DNA of 22,797 bases from Streptomyces sp. NRRL WC-3618 (GTDB lineage: Bacteria; Actinomycetota; Actinomycetes; Streptomycetales; Streptomycetaceae): the NCBI RefSeq assembly GCF_001280005.1, contig NZ_LGDW01000037.1, forward strand, positions 1-22,797. Reading direction: 5' to 3'. The notes under the pieces are model-generated. The model saw only the letters and a program-made list of their open reading frames with translations, did no database searches and was not told the DNA's origin. Both the position numbers and the translations under genes were made by a program. Positions within the stretch are counted from its first letter, which is position 1, and each line of letters opens with the position of its first letter. This document shows positions 6,837-15,205 of the stretch, in pieces.

Positions 6837-7637
6837 GTCCTCCGGCACCCAGGCGCGGAGCAGGTCGAGCAGCTCCGGGTCGCCGTCGAGTTGCAGGGAG
6901 TCCGCCGGGATGCGGTCGTACAGGTAGATGACCAGATCACTGGCCGTGCCGCGAACGGAGACGCCTGCCGCGTCCGGGTCCTCGCCGGTGGCGGGCAGCC
7001 GGGTGGTCCTTGCCCCGTCGCCGTCGGCCGTGAGGCGCCAGGAGCGGCCCTCGGTGGCGTGGAAGTCGAAGGCGGTGGGCTTGTGCGGCCAGGGGCTCGT
7101 CGTGAAGCAGGTGATGAACAGGGTCTCCTCGACGCCGTCGAGCGCCAACTCGGCAGGCAGCGCGGCCGGTTCGCCCACGGTGAGCTGGGCGTCGTAGGTG
7201 TGCACCGCGAGCTCCTGGACCTGGTGGCGGGCGACGCCACCAGCGGTGTGCGGCACCTGCGTCTTGCCCCAGCCGGTGAAGCAGCCCTGGTCCGGACCGG
7301 CCTCCCGCAGGGCCGCCAGCAACAGTTCGGTCGAGGCGGCCAGCCAGGCCTGCACGGCCTCGCGCTCCTGCGGCGCGACCGCGTCACCCTGGGCCGGGGT
7401 CCTGGACGTGGCGTCCGGCCCGGCTGCGACGGTGGCTGCCCAGCGGCGGCGGCCCTCACCGATGTGCTGCACCAGGTCGGACAGCGTCCACCCGGGGCAG
7501 CTCGGCACGGGCAGGTCGAGGCTGGGTGCGGCGGCGATCGCGGCGCGGAAGGCGGTTGAACGCCCGTCGATCAGCCGCAGCAGCTCGGGAAACTCAAGTG
7601 TGTTGTGCACGGCGGCAGTTCTATCATCGTGATCCAT
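6834..7637 (-). CDS. Mycothiol-dependent maleylpyruvate isomerase-family protein
   Basis: This 267-residue protein has the two-domain layout of the family. It starts with a DinB-like four-helix domain containing PSCPGWTLSDLVQHIGEG, followed by the C-terminal domain from about residue 170. The expected metal ligands are present as H58 in VQHIGE and the E142xxxH146 pair in QELAVHTYDAQ. Known members use mycothiol, the actinobacterial thiol, to isomerise or conjugate electrophilic substrates, but most paralogues are uncharacterised. ATG at 7637 is preferred over a TTG at 7676, since MDHDDRTAAV leads straight into the domain. The stop TAG is built from the MITE target duplication plus the element's first base. 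Confidence 0.85.
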   Translation of the reverse strand: MDHDDRTAAVHNTLEFPELLRLIDGRSTAFRAAIAAAPSLDLPVPSCPGWTLSDLVQHIGEGRRRWAATVAAGPDATSRTPAQGDAVAPQEREAVQAWLAASTELLLAALREAGPDQGCFTGWGKTQVPHTAGGVARHQVQELAVHTYDAQLTVGEPAALPAELALDGVEETLFITCFTTSPWPHKPTAFDFHATEGRSWRLTADGDGARTTRLPATGEDPDAAGVSVRGTASDLVIYLYDRIPADSLQLDGDPELLDLLRAWVPED

Positions 7638-7740
7638 TTGCCCGACAGCGGTTTTCCCCGCCGGTACGGCGGGCAACTCCGGCCCAGGGTGCGGGCAGAC
7701 ACTCGTACAGCCAGTTCCGTACGTCCGCTCGGCGGGTGCG

Positions 7741-8226
7741 TCACTGGCCGGCCGAGAACGACCACCGTACGCCGGAGGTGCCGGTGAGGTGGATGTACGC
7801 GTCCGGGTCGACGGTGCTGGTCTCCATCTCGTTGTAGATGGTGGCGACCTTGCCGTTCTCGCACTTCTCGGTGAAGGAAACGCCGACGGCGGGGACGTCG
7901 ACCTTCACGGTGCCCTTGCCCGTGCAGTTCAGGGCGATCCCGAGTACTCCCTTGTGGAGCCCGCCCTTGAAGGGGACGTTGCGACCGAACTGCCCGTTGG
8001 CGAACGAGGCGATGGTCTTCCGGTCGATCTTCGGAGCCTCGGTGACGCTGTCGCCGTTGGGCTCCGCGACGTCCACGGCGGGCTTGGCGGGCGCGGTGGG
8101 TGTGGCGGGGGGCGACTTCTTGGCCGAGGTCTTCGGGCCGTCGTCGCCGCCGGTGCAGGCGGTACCGGTCAGCAGTACCGCCGCGCAGATCGCTGCCGCT
8201 GTGGCGGCGCGGGTGATCTTCGTCAT
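7741..8226 (-). CDS. Putative lipoprotein of unknown function
   Basis: The product is 161 residues. It starts with a positively charged, hydrophobic signal sequence (MTKITRAATAAAICAAVLL) ending in LLTGTAC, with C24 as the likely lipidated cysteine. The box is imperfect because position -3 is glycine. A low-complexity Pro/Ala/Thr/Lys linker (about 25-60) leads into a small domain of about 95 residues with two cysteines (ALNCTGKG and EKCENG), probably disulfide-bonded. The protein should sit on the outer face of the membrane. I recognise no named domain. It is transcribed in the same direction as the isomerase-family gene, with a 103-base gap. Confidence 0.78.
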   Translation of the reverse strand: MTKITRAATAAAICAAVLLTGTACTGGDDGPKTSAKKSPPATPTAPAKPAVDVAEPNGDSVTEAPKIDRKTIASFANGQFGRNVPFKGGLHKGVLGIALNCTGKGTVKVDVPAVGVSFTEKCENGKVATIYNEMETSTVDPDAYIHLTGTSGVRWSFSAGQ

Positions 8227-8248
8227 GTACGGATCATCGCCGCGCCGG

Positions 8249-8758
8249 GTGCGGAGCAGTCCACTCCGGGCGCGCCCGCAGCAAGGCTGTTACAGAGAGG
8301 TGTGGCGGAGGAACGCGGCCCAGGTGGTGGGGGAGAGGGCAACTCGCCGACTGGGGGCACCCGCACGACAGCGACGTGAGCTACGCCGCGCAGCACGTCG
8401 TCGCCGAGCTCGCCGCGAACGCCGTCACGCACGGCCGCGTACCGGGACGCGACTTCGAACTCCGCCTCCTGCTGTTCCCGGAGGGCACCCTGCGTAGCGA
8501 GGTGAGCGATACGAGGGGTGACCGGCAACTGCGACCGTGCCCCGGTGGGAGGCCGACGAGGGCGGCCGGGGGCTGGTCATCGTGTCGGTCCTCGCCGGTA
8601 CGTGGGGTGTGGCGGAGCGGGACGTCGGCAAGACGGTGTGGGTGGAACCCCCGCTCAAGGACAGGCGAGTGCGGGCCCGGCCGCCGTTTCCCATTCCGGA
8701 GGCAACGGGAAATCCCCGGGAAACGCCTGGTCGGCCCGTGTCCCCGGCGACAACGTGA
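8249..8758 (+). pseudogene. Frameshifted RsbW-like ATP-binding (anti-sigma type) gene
   Basis: Three adjoining segments in two frames together resemble a Streptomyces HATPase_c regulator. In frame 2 the first reads CYREVWRRNAAQVVGERA. From about 8340 the frame changes to QLADWGHPHDSD, then VVAELAANAVTHG, which is the N-box, and continues to EVSDTRGDR. At about 8527 it returns to frame 2 with DEGGRGLVIVSVLAG (G-box) and GKTVW. No single frame carries both ATP-binding motifs, so the gene is probably inactive. The start is uncertain; a GTG at 8249 would fit. Such proteins are often anti-sigma kinases or orphan ATPases. A sequencing error could mimic one shift, less easily both. Confidence 0.7.
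8685..8725 (+). terminator. Hairpin at end of the ATPase pseudogene
   Basis: CGTTTCCC (8685-8692) pairs with GGGAAACG (8718-8725). The interior includes GGAGGCAACGGGAAA, which recurs almost unchanged in the terminator after the next gene (9380-9393). It has the shape of a terminator but no clear U-run. Confidence 0.4.
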
Positions 8759-8816
8759 GCGTCGTACGGCGCCTCACCCGTCGTACGACATCCGTGACGC
8801 ATCCTTGGAGACCTCG

Positions 8817-9332
8817 ATGAACCTGTCACGCACCACGCTCGCCCTCGCCCTCGCGTCGGCCGCCTCTCTGGTGGCCGTGGGCAGCCCCGCGCTCGCCGCC
8901 GCCGGCACGACCGCCACCACCGCACCGACCCAGTGCGTCCTCGTCCTTGACGAGGTGAAGCCCGGCGAGAGTGTCTCCGACGTCAGTCTGCACAAGTGCT
9001 TCAGCGGTCCCGGCGCCTCCGCGCGGGCCACGGCGGCCGTACCGCGGGCGGCGGCGCAGACGGAGCTGATGATCTGGGCCGTGGACGCCAACTGGGGTGG
9101 CGAGTACACCAGGATCTACGGCAACGGCGGGACCTGTGACGCGTCGGGCTACAGCTTCAGCCCGAACAGCTGGTGGTCCTCGCGCCTGTCGTCGTTCACC
9201 CTCGAGGGCGCGTGCAACAGGTCGTTCCTGCGCGGCCCGAGGGGCAACGGCTCCTTCAGCGGTCAGCTGATCGGCTACGTCGGCGACTCGCTCAACGACG
9301 CGGTGGACTACATCAAGATCTGGCGCGGCTGA
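8817..9332 (+). CDS. Small secreted protein, beta/gamma-crystallin-like features
   Basis: The product is 171 residues. A Sec signal peptide (MNLSRTTLALALASAASLV through SPALAAAG, cleavage near residue 29) is followed by a spacer and a domain of about 80 residues. The domain contains NWGGEYTRIYGNGGTC, WWSSRLSSFTLEG and a closing VDYIKIWRG. The W/Y-rich pattern, the SSF strand and four cysteines suggest a disulfide-stabilised beta-sandwich related to beta/gamma-crystallin or I36-type inhibitor proteins, but this is not a firm assignment. GGAG six bases before the ATG at 8817 fixes the start; the open frame extends further upstream only because it runs through the pseudogene. A strong terminator follows. 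Confidence 0.8.
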   Translation: MNLSRTTLALALASAASLVAVGSPALAAAGTTATTAPTQCVLVLDEVKPGESVSDVSLHKCFSGPGASARATAAVPRAAAQTELMIWAVDANWGGEYTRIYGNGGTCDASGYSFSPNSWWSSRLSSFTLEGACNRSFLRGPRGNGSFSGQLIGYVGDSLNDAVDYIKIWRG

Positions 9333-9349
9333 CCGGTCCGAGCAGGTCG

Positions 9350-9402
9350 GAACAGGGGTTTCCCGGGCCTTTGAGCCAAGAGGCAACGGGAAACCCCTGT
9401 TC
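9350..9402 (+). terminator. Strong stem-loop terminator (16-bp perfect stem)
   Basis: GAACAGGGGTTTCCCG (9350-9365) pairs perfectly with 9387-9402 around a 21-base loop, 18 bases after the secreted-protein stop. Actinobacterial terminators often lack a U-run, and this stem would be enough. Confidence 0.75.
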
Positions 9403-9491
9403 TCCCGCCCCCCGTCCAGGCCACGGTGAGGCCTGTCCCACTGCCCCGAGCGACACGGGGGCGTGAATCGAACGCGGTCCGGACTGTCGGC

Positions 9492-9507
9492 GCCACGCAC
9501 GCGTGGC
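9492..9507. promoter_or_regulatory. Palindrome just upstream of the NlpC/P60 gene
   Basis: GCCACGC and GCGTGGC flank a two-base centre, ending about ten bases before the GAGAGGAG ribosome binding site. It could be an operator or a leader hairpin that limits translation. Another small dyad (CAGGCC/GGCCTG) lies near 9418-9436. I saw no c-di-AMP riboswitch core here. Confidence 0.4.
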
Positions 9508-9529
9508 ACGGCCGCGAGAGGAGAACGTG

Positions 9530-11047
9530 ATGAGAACACTGCGCCGGGCAGCGGGGCTGGTCGCCATGATGGTGACCGCCCTCCTCCTGGCCCTCCTCCC
9601 GGCGACCGCCGCCCAGGCGGCCGGCACGGGGGAGCAGAACTGGTGCGCCGCGCAGGGCATCACCTCGCCCGAGGCGAACCGCGCCATCGACGCGGCCTGC
9701 GCGGAATGGCGTGCGCGCACGCTCTACACCTGGGGCGGCGGCCACGGCCCGGGTCCCGGCCAGAGCTACGGCACCTGGGACCTCAGCAGCACGGACGGTT
9801 TCGAGGAGACCGTGCTCGACCCCCAGACCCGTGGCTTCGACTGCTCGGGCTTCGCACGCTGGGCCTGGTACAAGGCGCTCGGCTACGACATCCTCGGCGG
9901 CGGCACGGCCAAGTCGATGTTCCGTGCCGCCGGCCGGACGTACAAGCAGGTCAACGGGTCCGGCGGCGGCAAGCCGGCCGTGTCCGACCTGGAGCCCGGC
10001 GACCTGGTGTTCACCGGCGTCGGCGGCACGGTGGACAGCATCACCCACGTGATGATCTACCTCGGGGACGGCTACGTCGTCGAGGCCTACCAGTCGCAGA
10101 AGCCGATCCGCGTCATCGACATCAACTCCCGTATCAGCAACAACCGTCTGGTCGGGGTCACCCGGATGCCCCAGGGCAGCCCCTTCACCGAACCCACGGG
10201 CTACGACGGCACCCTCCAGGTCACCTGGGGCACGGGCGTCGCCGTACGCGAGCACCCCAACCACCTGGCCGGCCTGGTGACCCGGCTGTCCGGACCGGAC
10301 ATCGTGTACGCCAGGTGCCAGCAGCGCGGGGAGCGCGTCACGGCGGAGGGCTACACCAACGACACGTGGACGTATCTGTCCAACCGCGGCGGCTGGATCA
10401 GCAACATCTTCCTGAAGGGCCCGGCGTGGCTGCCGGAAGTGCCCGCCTGTTCCGGGTCCGCCTACGACTCGCAGATCGGCGCCGGTGGCGGCGGTAACGC
10501 CACCCAGGGCGGCGCCTACAGCACCTGGGGCACCGGCGTGGCGCTGCGCTCCCAGCCGTCCACCGTCAACGGCACGACCGTCGCCCGGCTGACCGGTCCC
10601 ACCTCGGTCTCCGTCAGCTGCCAGGTGCACGCCCAGAGCGTGACGTCCGAGGGCTACACCAACGACGCCTGGTCCTACCTCCCGCAGTACGGCGGCTGGA
10701 TCACCAACATCTACATGAAGGGCGACGCCTGGCTCGCCGGGGTCCCGGCCTGCGACGGCAGGGGCACCGCGACGCCGGTCGGCGCGCACGCCTACAGCAC
10801 GTGGGGCACCGGGGTGACGATCCGGAGCAGTGCCGCCACCGGTGCGGGTGTCGTGACCCGGCTCTCCGGTCCGACCGGGGTGGCGGTCTCCTGTCAGAAG
10901 CACGCCGAGAGCGTGACGGCGGAGGGGTACACCAACGACGCCTGGTCCTACCTGCCCGAGTACCAGGGCTGGGTCAGCAACATCTACATGAAGGGGGACG
11001 CGTGGCTGGCCGGCGTCCCGAACTGTGTGAACCCGCGCGCGGTCTGA
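9530..11047 (+). CDS. Secreted NlpC/P60 peptidoglycan hydrolase with three C-terminal repeats
   Basis: The product is 505 residues. A Sec signal (about 1-30, ending ATAAQAAG) precedes an NlpC/P60-type cysteine peptidase domain (about 50-215). The catalytic cysteine is C105 in RGFDCSGFARWAWYKALG and the histidine is H173 in SITHVMIYLGDGYVVEAY. Such enzymes cut peptide stems of peptidoglycan. Three repeats of about 80 residues follow (about 226-306, 328-408 and 420-500). Each begins with (S/V)TWGTGV, contains EGYTND(A/T)W and ends near a cysteine; they look like SH3-type wall-binding modules. ATG 9530 has GAGAGGAG upstream. The gene stands alone between terminators, with a palindrome before its RBS. 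Confidence 0.9.
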   Translation: MRTLRRAAGLVAMMVTALLLALLPATAAQAAGTGEQNWCAAQGITSPEANRAIDAACAEWRARTLYTWGGGHGPGPGQSYGTWDLSSTDGFEETVLDPQTRGFDCSGFARWAWYKALGYDILGGGTAKSMFRAAGRTYKQVNGSGGGKPAVSDLEPGDLVFTGVGGTVDSITHVMIYLGDGYVVEAYQSQKPIRVIDINSRISNNRLVGVTRMPQGSPFTEPTGYDGTLQVTWGTGVAVREHPNHLAGLVTRLSGPDIVYARCQQRGERVTAEGYTNDTWTYLSNRGGWISNIFLKGPAWLPEVPACSGSAYDSQIGAGGGGNATQGGAYSTWGTGVALRSQPSTVNGTTVARLTGPTSVSVSCQVHAQSVTSEGYTNDAWSYLPQYGGWITNIYMKGDAWLAGVPACDGRGTATPVGAHAYSTWGTGVTIRSSAATGAGVVTRLSGPTGVAVSCQKHAESVTAEGYTNDAWSYLPEYQGWVSNIYMKGDAWLAGVPNCVNPRAV

Positions 11048-11084
11048 CCAACCTGAGCGGGCTCATCGGTTGACCTTCGTGTCC

Positions 11085-11131
11085 ACCGCTCCGGTACACG
11101 GCCCACGGGGGGGCTCGTGTACCGGAGCGGT
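11085..11131 (+). terminator. Strong stem-loop terminator (16-bp perfect stem)
   Basis: ACCGCTCCGGTACACG (11085-11100) pairs perfectly with 11116-11131 around a 15-base G-rich loop, 38 bases after the NlpC/P60 stop. It should insulate the downstream STAND/WD40 gene. Confidence 0.8.
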
Positions 11132-11176
11132 TCCGCTCGCACCGGCCGTCGCGCGGCGGCGGCCACTCGCCCAACA

Positions 11177-11196
11177 GGTCATGTGACCCTCGTCAC
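11177..11196. promoter_or_regulatory. Overlapping dyads upstream of the STAND/WD40 gene, Crp-like
   Basis: GGTCA-TG-TGACC (11177-11188) overlaps GTGACCCTCGTCAC (11183-11196). The second matches the GTG-N6-GNCAC form that I recall for Streptomyces Crp. Either could also be an operator for the gene's own N-terminal HTH. The site is about 130 bases before the start codon. Confidence 0.4.
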
Positions 11197-11326
11197 TTCC
11201 CGCCATGTCGCAGATTCCCCGTCCCTGCCCCGGGCTTACCATCCCCCAGACATACGGTCGCCGACCTGACCACTCGGCGCAGGAAACGGTGCTCCGCGCA
11301 CCGTTGGCCCCGGGGGAACCCCACTC

Positions 11327-14300
11327 ATGGACCACAAGGACGGCGGGTCCGCGCGTCCGTCGGCCGCTGCTCGAAGGCGGCCACAGCACTCGTCCTTCGG
11401 CCCCGCCCTTCGTGAACTGCGCTTGGAGCGCGGCCTGTCGCTGGCGGACCTGGCGCGGATCACGCACTACAGCAAGGGCTATCTCAGCAAGATCGAGACG
11501 GGCCGGAAGCCTGCCAACTGCGATGTCGCGCGGTTGTGCGACGAGGCCCTGGACGCCGACGGCACGCTCCTCGTCCTGCTGCCGCCGGCCCTGCGGGAGG
11601 GGCAGCCGGTGCCGGGCGACGACGAGGACTGCCCCTATCCCGGGCTGTCCGCCTTCGGCCCGCGTGACGTCGGGCGGTTCTTCGGCCGGGAGCGGGCGGT
11701 CGCCGTGCTCGTGGAGCGACTCGCCCAGCGGTACGGCAAGGGGCCGGTGGCCGTCGTCGCGCTCTCCGGGGCGGGCAAGTCCTCGCTGCTGGGGGCGGGT
11801 CTCGTCCCCGCTCTCGCCGACGGTCCTCCGGGCGCCCCGATGGTCATGTGCACCCCTACGGCGCGTCCGCTGTCCGCCCTCCGTCAGGCGCTGCGCACCG
11901 CACTGCCCGCCGGCCTGCTCGACCACCTGCACGACGACGGCCCGCCCGCCGAACGGGCGCACCAACTGGTGACCGTCCTGCGCTCCTGGGCCGCCGACCG
12001 CGTCGCCGCCCCCGCCGGGCAGACACGCCACGGCGCCGGCGCCGGTGTCGTCATCGTCGACCAGTTCGAGGAGGTCTTCACCCTCTGCGACGACGAGGCC
12101 GAACGCCGGTCCTACATCGCGGCCCTCGTGACCCTGGCCGGCGGCGACGACGAACCCGGGGCGGCCGAGGGCACGTTCAGCGTCGTACTGGGGGTACGCG
12201 CCGACGTCACCGGACGCTGCCTGGAGTACCCGCCGCTGGTTCCCGTCGTCAGCGACGGGCTGTTCGCACTCGGTGCGATGACCGTCGACGAGCTGCGGGA
12301 GTGCATCGTCCGTCCGGCCAGGGAGACGGGGAGCGCGCTGGAACCGGGCCTGGCCGAGCTGCTGTTGCGCGACCTGGGAGCGGCCGACACCCCCGCCTCC
12401 GCCGCGAGCGGCCCGGACACGGCTCTCCCCGGCGGCAGGCCCGGGGTGCTTCCGCTGCTCGGGCACGCCCTGCGGGAGACCTGGCAGCGGCGCACCGACT
12501 CCACCATGACGGTCGCCGGCTATCTGGCGACGGGCGGCATACACGGCTCCGTCGCCACCGCCGCCGAGAACCTGTTCGCCGCGCTGTCACCGGACCGGCA
12601 GGACGCCGCCCGCAGACTGCTGCTGCGGCTGGTGCGCGTCGGCGAGGACAACGAGGCCTCCCGGCGCCCGCGCACCACCACCGAACTGCTCGACGGCCTG
12701 CCCGATCCCGCCGCCGCCCGCGCCACCCTCGACGCGCTGGTGACCGCCCGGCTGCTGACCGTGGACGCCGACCGCGTCGAGATCGTGCACGAGGCGCTGC
12801 TGCGGGCGTGGCCCCGCCTGCGCACCTGGATCCACACGACACGCGCCGACCTGCTCCTGCACCAGCAACTGGGCGCCGCCGCCCGGGAATGGGACCGCGA
12901 GAACCGCGACCCGAGCCTGCTCTACCGAGGCTCGCGGCTGACGGCGGCCCGGGAATGGGCGGCCGGACCCAGCGGCCGGGACAGCGTGCCGACACCGGTG
13001 GAGGCCGACTTCCTGCGCGCCGCCGAGCACGAGGAGGACCAGCGCCGGCGTCTGGCACGGCGCCGGGCCCACCAGCAGCGCACCGGAATCGTCGTCCTCA
13101 CCGTCCTGCTCGCCCTGGCCCTCCTCGCCGGCGGAACCGCCTACCAACAGCGCATCTCCGCCGACGCACAGCGCAGGACGGCGCTGTCGCAGGCCATGGC
13201 GGCACGCGCCGCCCAACTGGCGTCCGGGCAGCCGGAGGCCTCGATGCTGCTGGCGGACGCCGCCTACCGCACCGCGCCCACCACCGAGGCACGCAGCGCC
13301 CTGCTCAGCACCCAGGCCAACGCCTTCGCCGGCCGGCTCAGCGGCCACCGGGGACCGGTGAACAGCGTCGTCTTCGGCCCCGGCCGACGGCTGCTGGCCT
13401 CCGCGAGCTCCGACGGCACCGTACGGCTGTGGGACGTCGCGACCCGGCGCGCCGCCGGGACACTCGTCGGGCACCGGGGGCCCGTGCGGTGCGTGGCCTT
13501 CTCGCCGGACGGCCGCACCCTCGCCTCGGCCAGCACGGACGAGACGATCCGGCTCTGGTCGGTGTCCGGCCGACGCGGGACCGCCGTGCTGACGGCACAC
13601 CAGGGAGCGGTCCGCTCCGTCGCCTTCTCGCCCGACGGACGCACCCTGGCCTCCGCCGGGAAGGACGGCACCGTACGGCTGTGGGACCTGCGCACGAGGC
13701 GGCAGACCGCGCGGCTGACGGGGCCCTCCGGCGACGTCTTCGCACTGGCGTACGCGCCGGACGGATCCCGGCTGGCCGGTGCCGGCGCCGACCGCACCGT
13801 ATGGCTGTGGGACCCGCGCACCCACCGGCCCACCGGCGTTCTGCGCGGCCACCGGGGCGATGTCCTCGCCGTGGCGTTCAGCCCCGACGGCCGGGTGCTC
13901 GCCACCGGCGGCGCGGACCGCACCGTACGGCTGTGGGACCCGGCGGCGCGCCGCCAGACCGCCGTTCTCGCGGGCCACGACGACGACGTGAACGGGCTCG
14001 CCTTCGGACCCGGCGGCCACACCGTGGTCTCCGCCGGGGGCGACGGCACGGTGGTCCGCTGGGACGTCCACACGCGCCGCGCGATCGACTCCCTCTCCGG
14101 CCACACCGACTACGTGATGGCCGTCGCGGCGGACGGCGACCTGCTGGCCACCGCGGGCTTCGACGGGACCGTCGCCCTGTGGGACCTCACCGTCCACACC
14201 CTCAGCGCGTACCCGGTCAGCGAGCTGTGGAAGGCCGACTTCAGCCCCGACGGACGGCTGCTCGCCTCCGCGGCGACGGACGGCAGCGTCCAGCTCTGGG

Positions 14301-15205
14301 ACGTGGCCCGCCGTACCCGCGTGCGCTCCCTGACCGGCCACAGCGGTGCCGCCTACGCCGTGGCGTTCAGCCCGGACGGCCGCTGGCTCGCGTCGGCGGG
14401 CGCCGATCACACCGTACGGCTGTGGCCCGTCCAGGCGGGAGGGGGCGACCCCGTCGTCCTCACCGGTCACACCCAGGCGGTGTTCGACGTGGCGTTCAGC
14501 CCGGACGGCCGGTGGCTCGCCTCGGCGGGCGCCGACCGTACGGTGCGGCTGTGGCGGCTGTCCGCGACGGGCATTCCGGCGAAGGCGCCTGCCACCAGGG
14601 TGCTCACCGGGCACACCGACTTCGTGAACTGCCTTGCCTTCAGCGCCGACAGCGCCACGCTCGTCAGCGGCAGCGACGACCTCACCCTGCGGCTGTGGAA
14701 CGTGGCGCGGGACCGTCCGACCGCCGTCCTCGCCGCGAACGGCGGCTCCGTCCGCGCCGTGGCCTTCGCGCCCGACGGCCGCACCCTCGCCAGCTCGGGC
14801 AACGACGGTGTCATCCGGATGTGGGACGTGGCGCGCGCCCGGATGACGGGCCTGCTCGGCCAGCACACCGGTGCGGTACGCGGCCTGGCCTTCAGCCCCG
14901 ACGGCCGTTCCCTCGCCAGCAGCGGCAACGACCGCACCGTACGGCTGTGGGACCCCGTGCGGCGACAACTGTCCGCCACCCTGACCGGGCACACCCGCGC
15001 GGTGTGGGGCGTCACCTACAGCCCGGACGGCAGGACGGTCGCCAGCGCGGGCAACGACGGCACCGTCAGGCTCTGGGACCCGCGCGTCCCCGAGCGCGTC
15101 ACGGACCTGTGCCGGGTGGTGGGCCCCGTCGACCCCCGCCGGTGGCAACGCCTGCTGCCCGGCTACGACTACACGCGGACGTGCGCGGACCGACCCCGGG
15201 CGTGA
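11327..15205 (+). CDS. HTH - STAND-type NTPase - transmembrane - 14x WD40 protein
   Basis: The product is 1292 residues. An N-terminal XRE-type helix-turn-helix (about 25-85) contains RELRLERGLSLADLARI and YSKGYLSKIETGRKPA. A STAND/AAA-type NTPase (nSTAND1-like, about 105-560) has Walker A GAGKSS (148-153, K151) and Walker B GVVIVDQFEEVF (D245). A single hydrophobic helix (588-606) precedes a stretch of about 60 residues. Fourteen WD40 repeats then run from about 671 to 1258, most ending DxTVRLWD, enough for two seven-bladed propellers. A short tail follows. STAND proteins are nucleotide-controlled switches that sense partners with repeat domains. The HTH in place of an effector suggests transcriptional or membrane-linked signalling, but no function is established. 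Start: ATG 11327 with GGGGGAA upstream. Confidence 0.9.
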   Translation: MDHKDGGSARPSAAARRRPQHSSFGPALRELRLERGLSLADLARITHYSKGYLSKIETGRKPANCDVARLCDEALDADGTLLVLLPPALREGQPVPGDDEDCPYPGLSAFGPRDVGRFFGRERAVAVLVERLAQRYGKGPVAVVALSGAGKSSLLGAGLVPALADGPPGAPMVMCTPTARPLSALRQALRTALPAGLLDHLHDDGPPAERAHQLVTVLRSWAADRVAAPAGQTRHGAGAGVVIVDQFEEVFTLCDDEAERRSYIAALVTLAGGDDEPGAAEGTFSVVLGVRADVTGRCLEYPPLVPVVSDGLFALGAMTVDELRECIVRPARETGSALEPGLAELLLRDLGAADTPASAASGPDTALPGGRPGVLPLLGHALRETWQRRTDSTMTVAGYLATGGIHGSVATAAENLFAALSPDRQDAARRLLLRLVRVGEDNEASRRPRTTTELLDGLPDPAAARATLDALVTARLLTVDADRVEIVHEALLRAWPRLRTWIHTTRADLLLHQQLGAAAREWDRENRDPSLLYRGSRLTAAREWAAGPSGRDSVPTPVEADFLRAAEHEEDQRRRLARRRAHQQRTGIVVLTVLLALALLAGGTAYQQRISADAQRRTALSQAMAARAAQLASGQPEASMLLADAAYRTAPTTEARSALLSTQANAFAGRLSGHRGPVNSVVFGPGRRLLASASSDGTVRLWDVATRRAAGTLVGHRGPVRCVAFSPDGRTLASASTDETIRLWSVSGRRGTAVLTAHQGAVRSVAFSPDGRTLASAGKDGTVRLWDLRTRRQTARLTGPSGDVFALAYAPDGSRLAGAGADRTVWLWDPRTHRPTGVLRGHRGDVLAVAFSPDGRVLATGGADRTVRLWDPAARRQTAVLAGHDDDVNGLAFGPGGHTVVSAGGDGTVVRWDVHTRRAIDSLSGHTDYVMAVAADGDLLATAGFDGTVALWDLTVHTLSAYPVSELWKADFSPDGRLLASAATDGSVQLWDVARRTRVRSLTGHSGAAYAVAFSPDGRWLASAGADHTVRLWPVQAGGGDPVVLTGHTQAVFDVAFSPDGRWLASAGADRTVRLWRLSATGIPAKAPATRVLTGHTDFVNCLAFSADSATLVSGSDDLTLRLWNVARDRPTAVLAANGGSVRAVAFAPDGRTLASSGNDGVIRMWDVARARMTGLLGQHTGAVRGLAFSPDGRSLASSGNDRTVRLWDPVRRQLSATLTGHTRAVWGVTYSPDGRTVASAGNDGTVRLWDPRVPERVTDLCRVVGPVDPRRWQRLLPGYDYTRTCADRPRA

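Noticed and set aside
9403..9529. c-di-AMP (ydaO-type) riboswitch before the NlpC/P60 gene
   Set aside because: Such riboswitches precede many actinobacterial wall hydrolases, but the space is too short and the conserved core was not seen; only small dyads are present.
13337..15100. Regular repeats that could suggest a CRISPR or tandem DNA array
   Set aside because: The periodicity of about 126 bases is explained by in-frame WD40 protein repeats.
12587..15148. 853-codon minus-strand frame opposite the WD40 region
   Set aside because: It is a shadow of the repetitive, high-GC WD40 gene. Its translation is repetitive and lacks domain logic, while the plus frame has clear motifs throughout.
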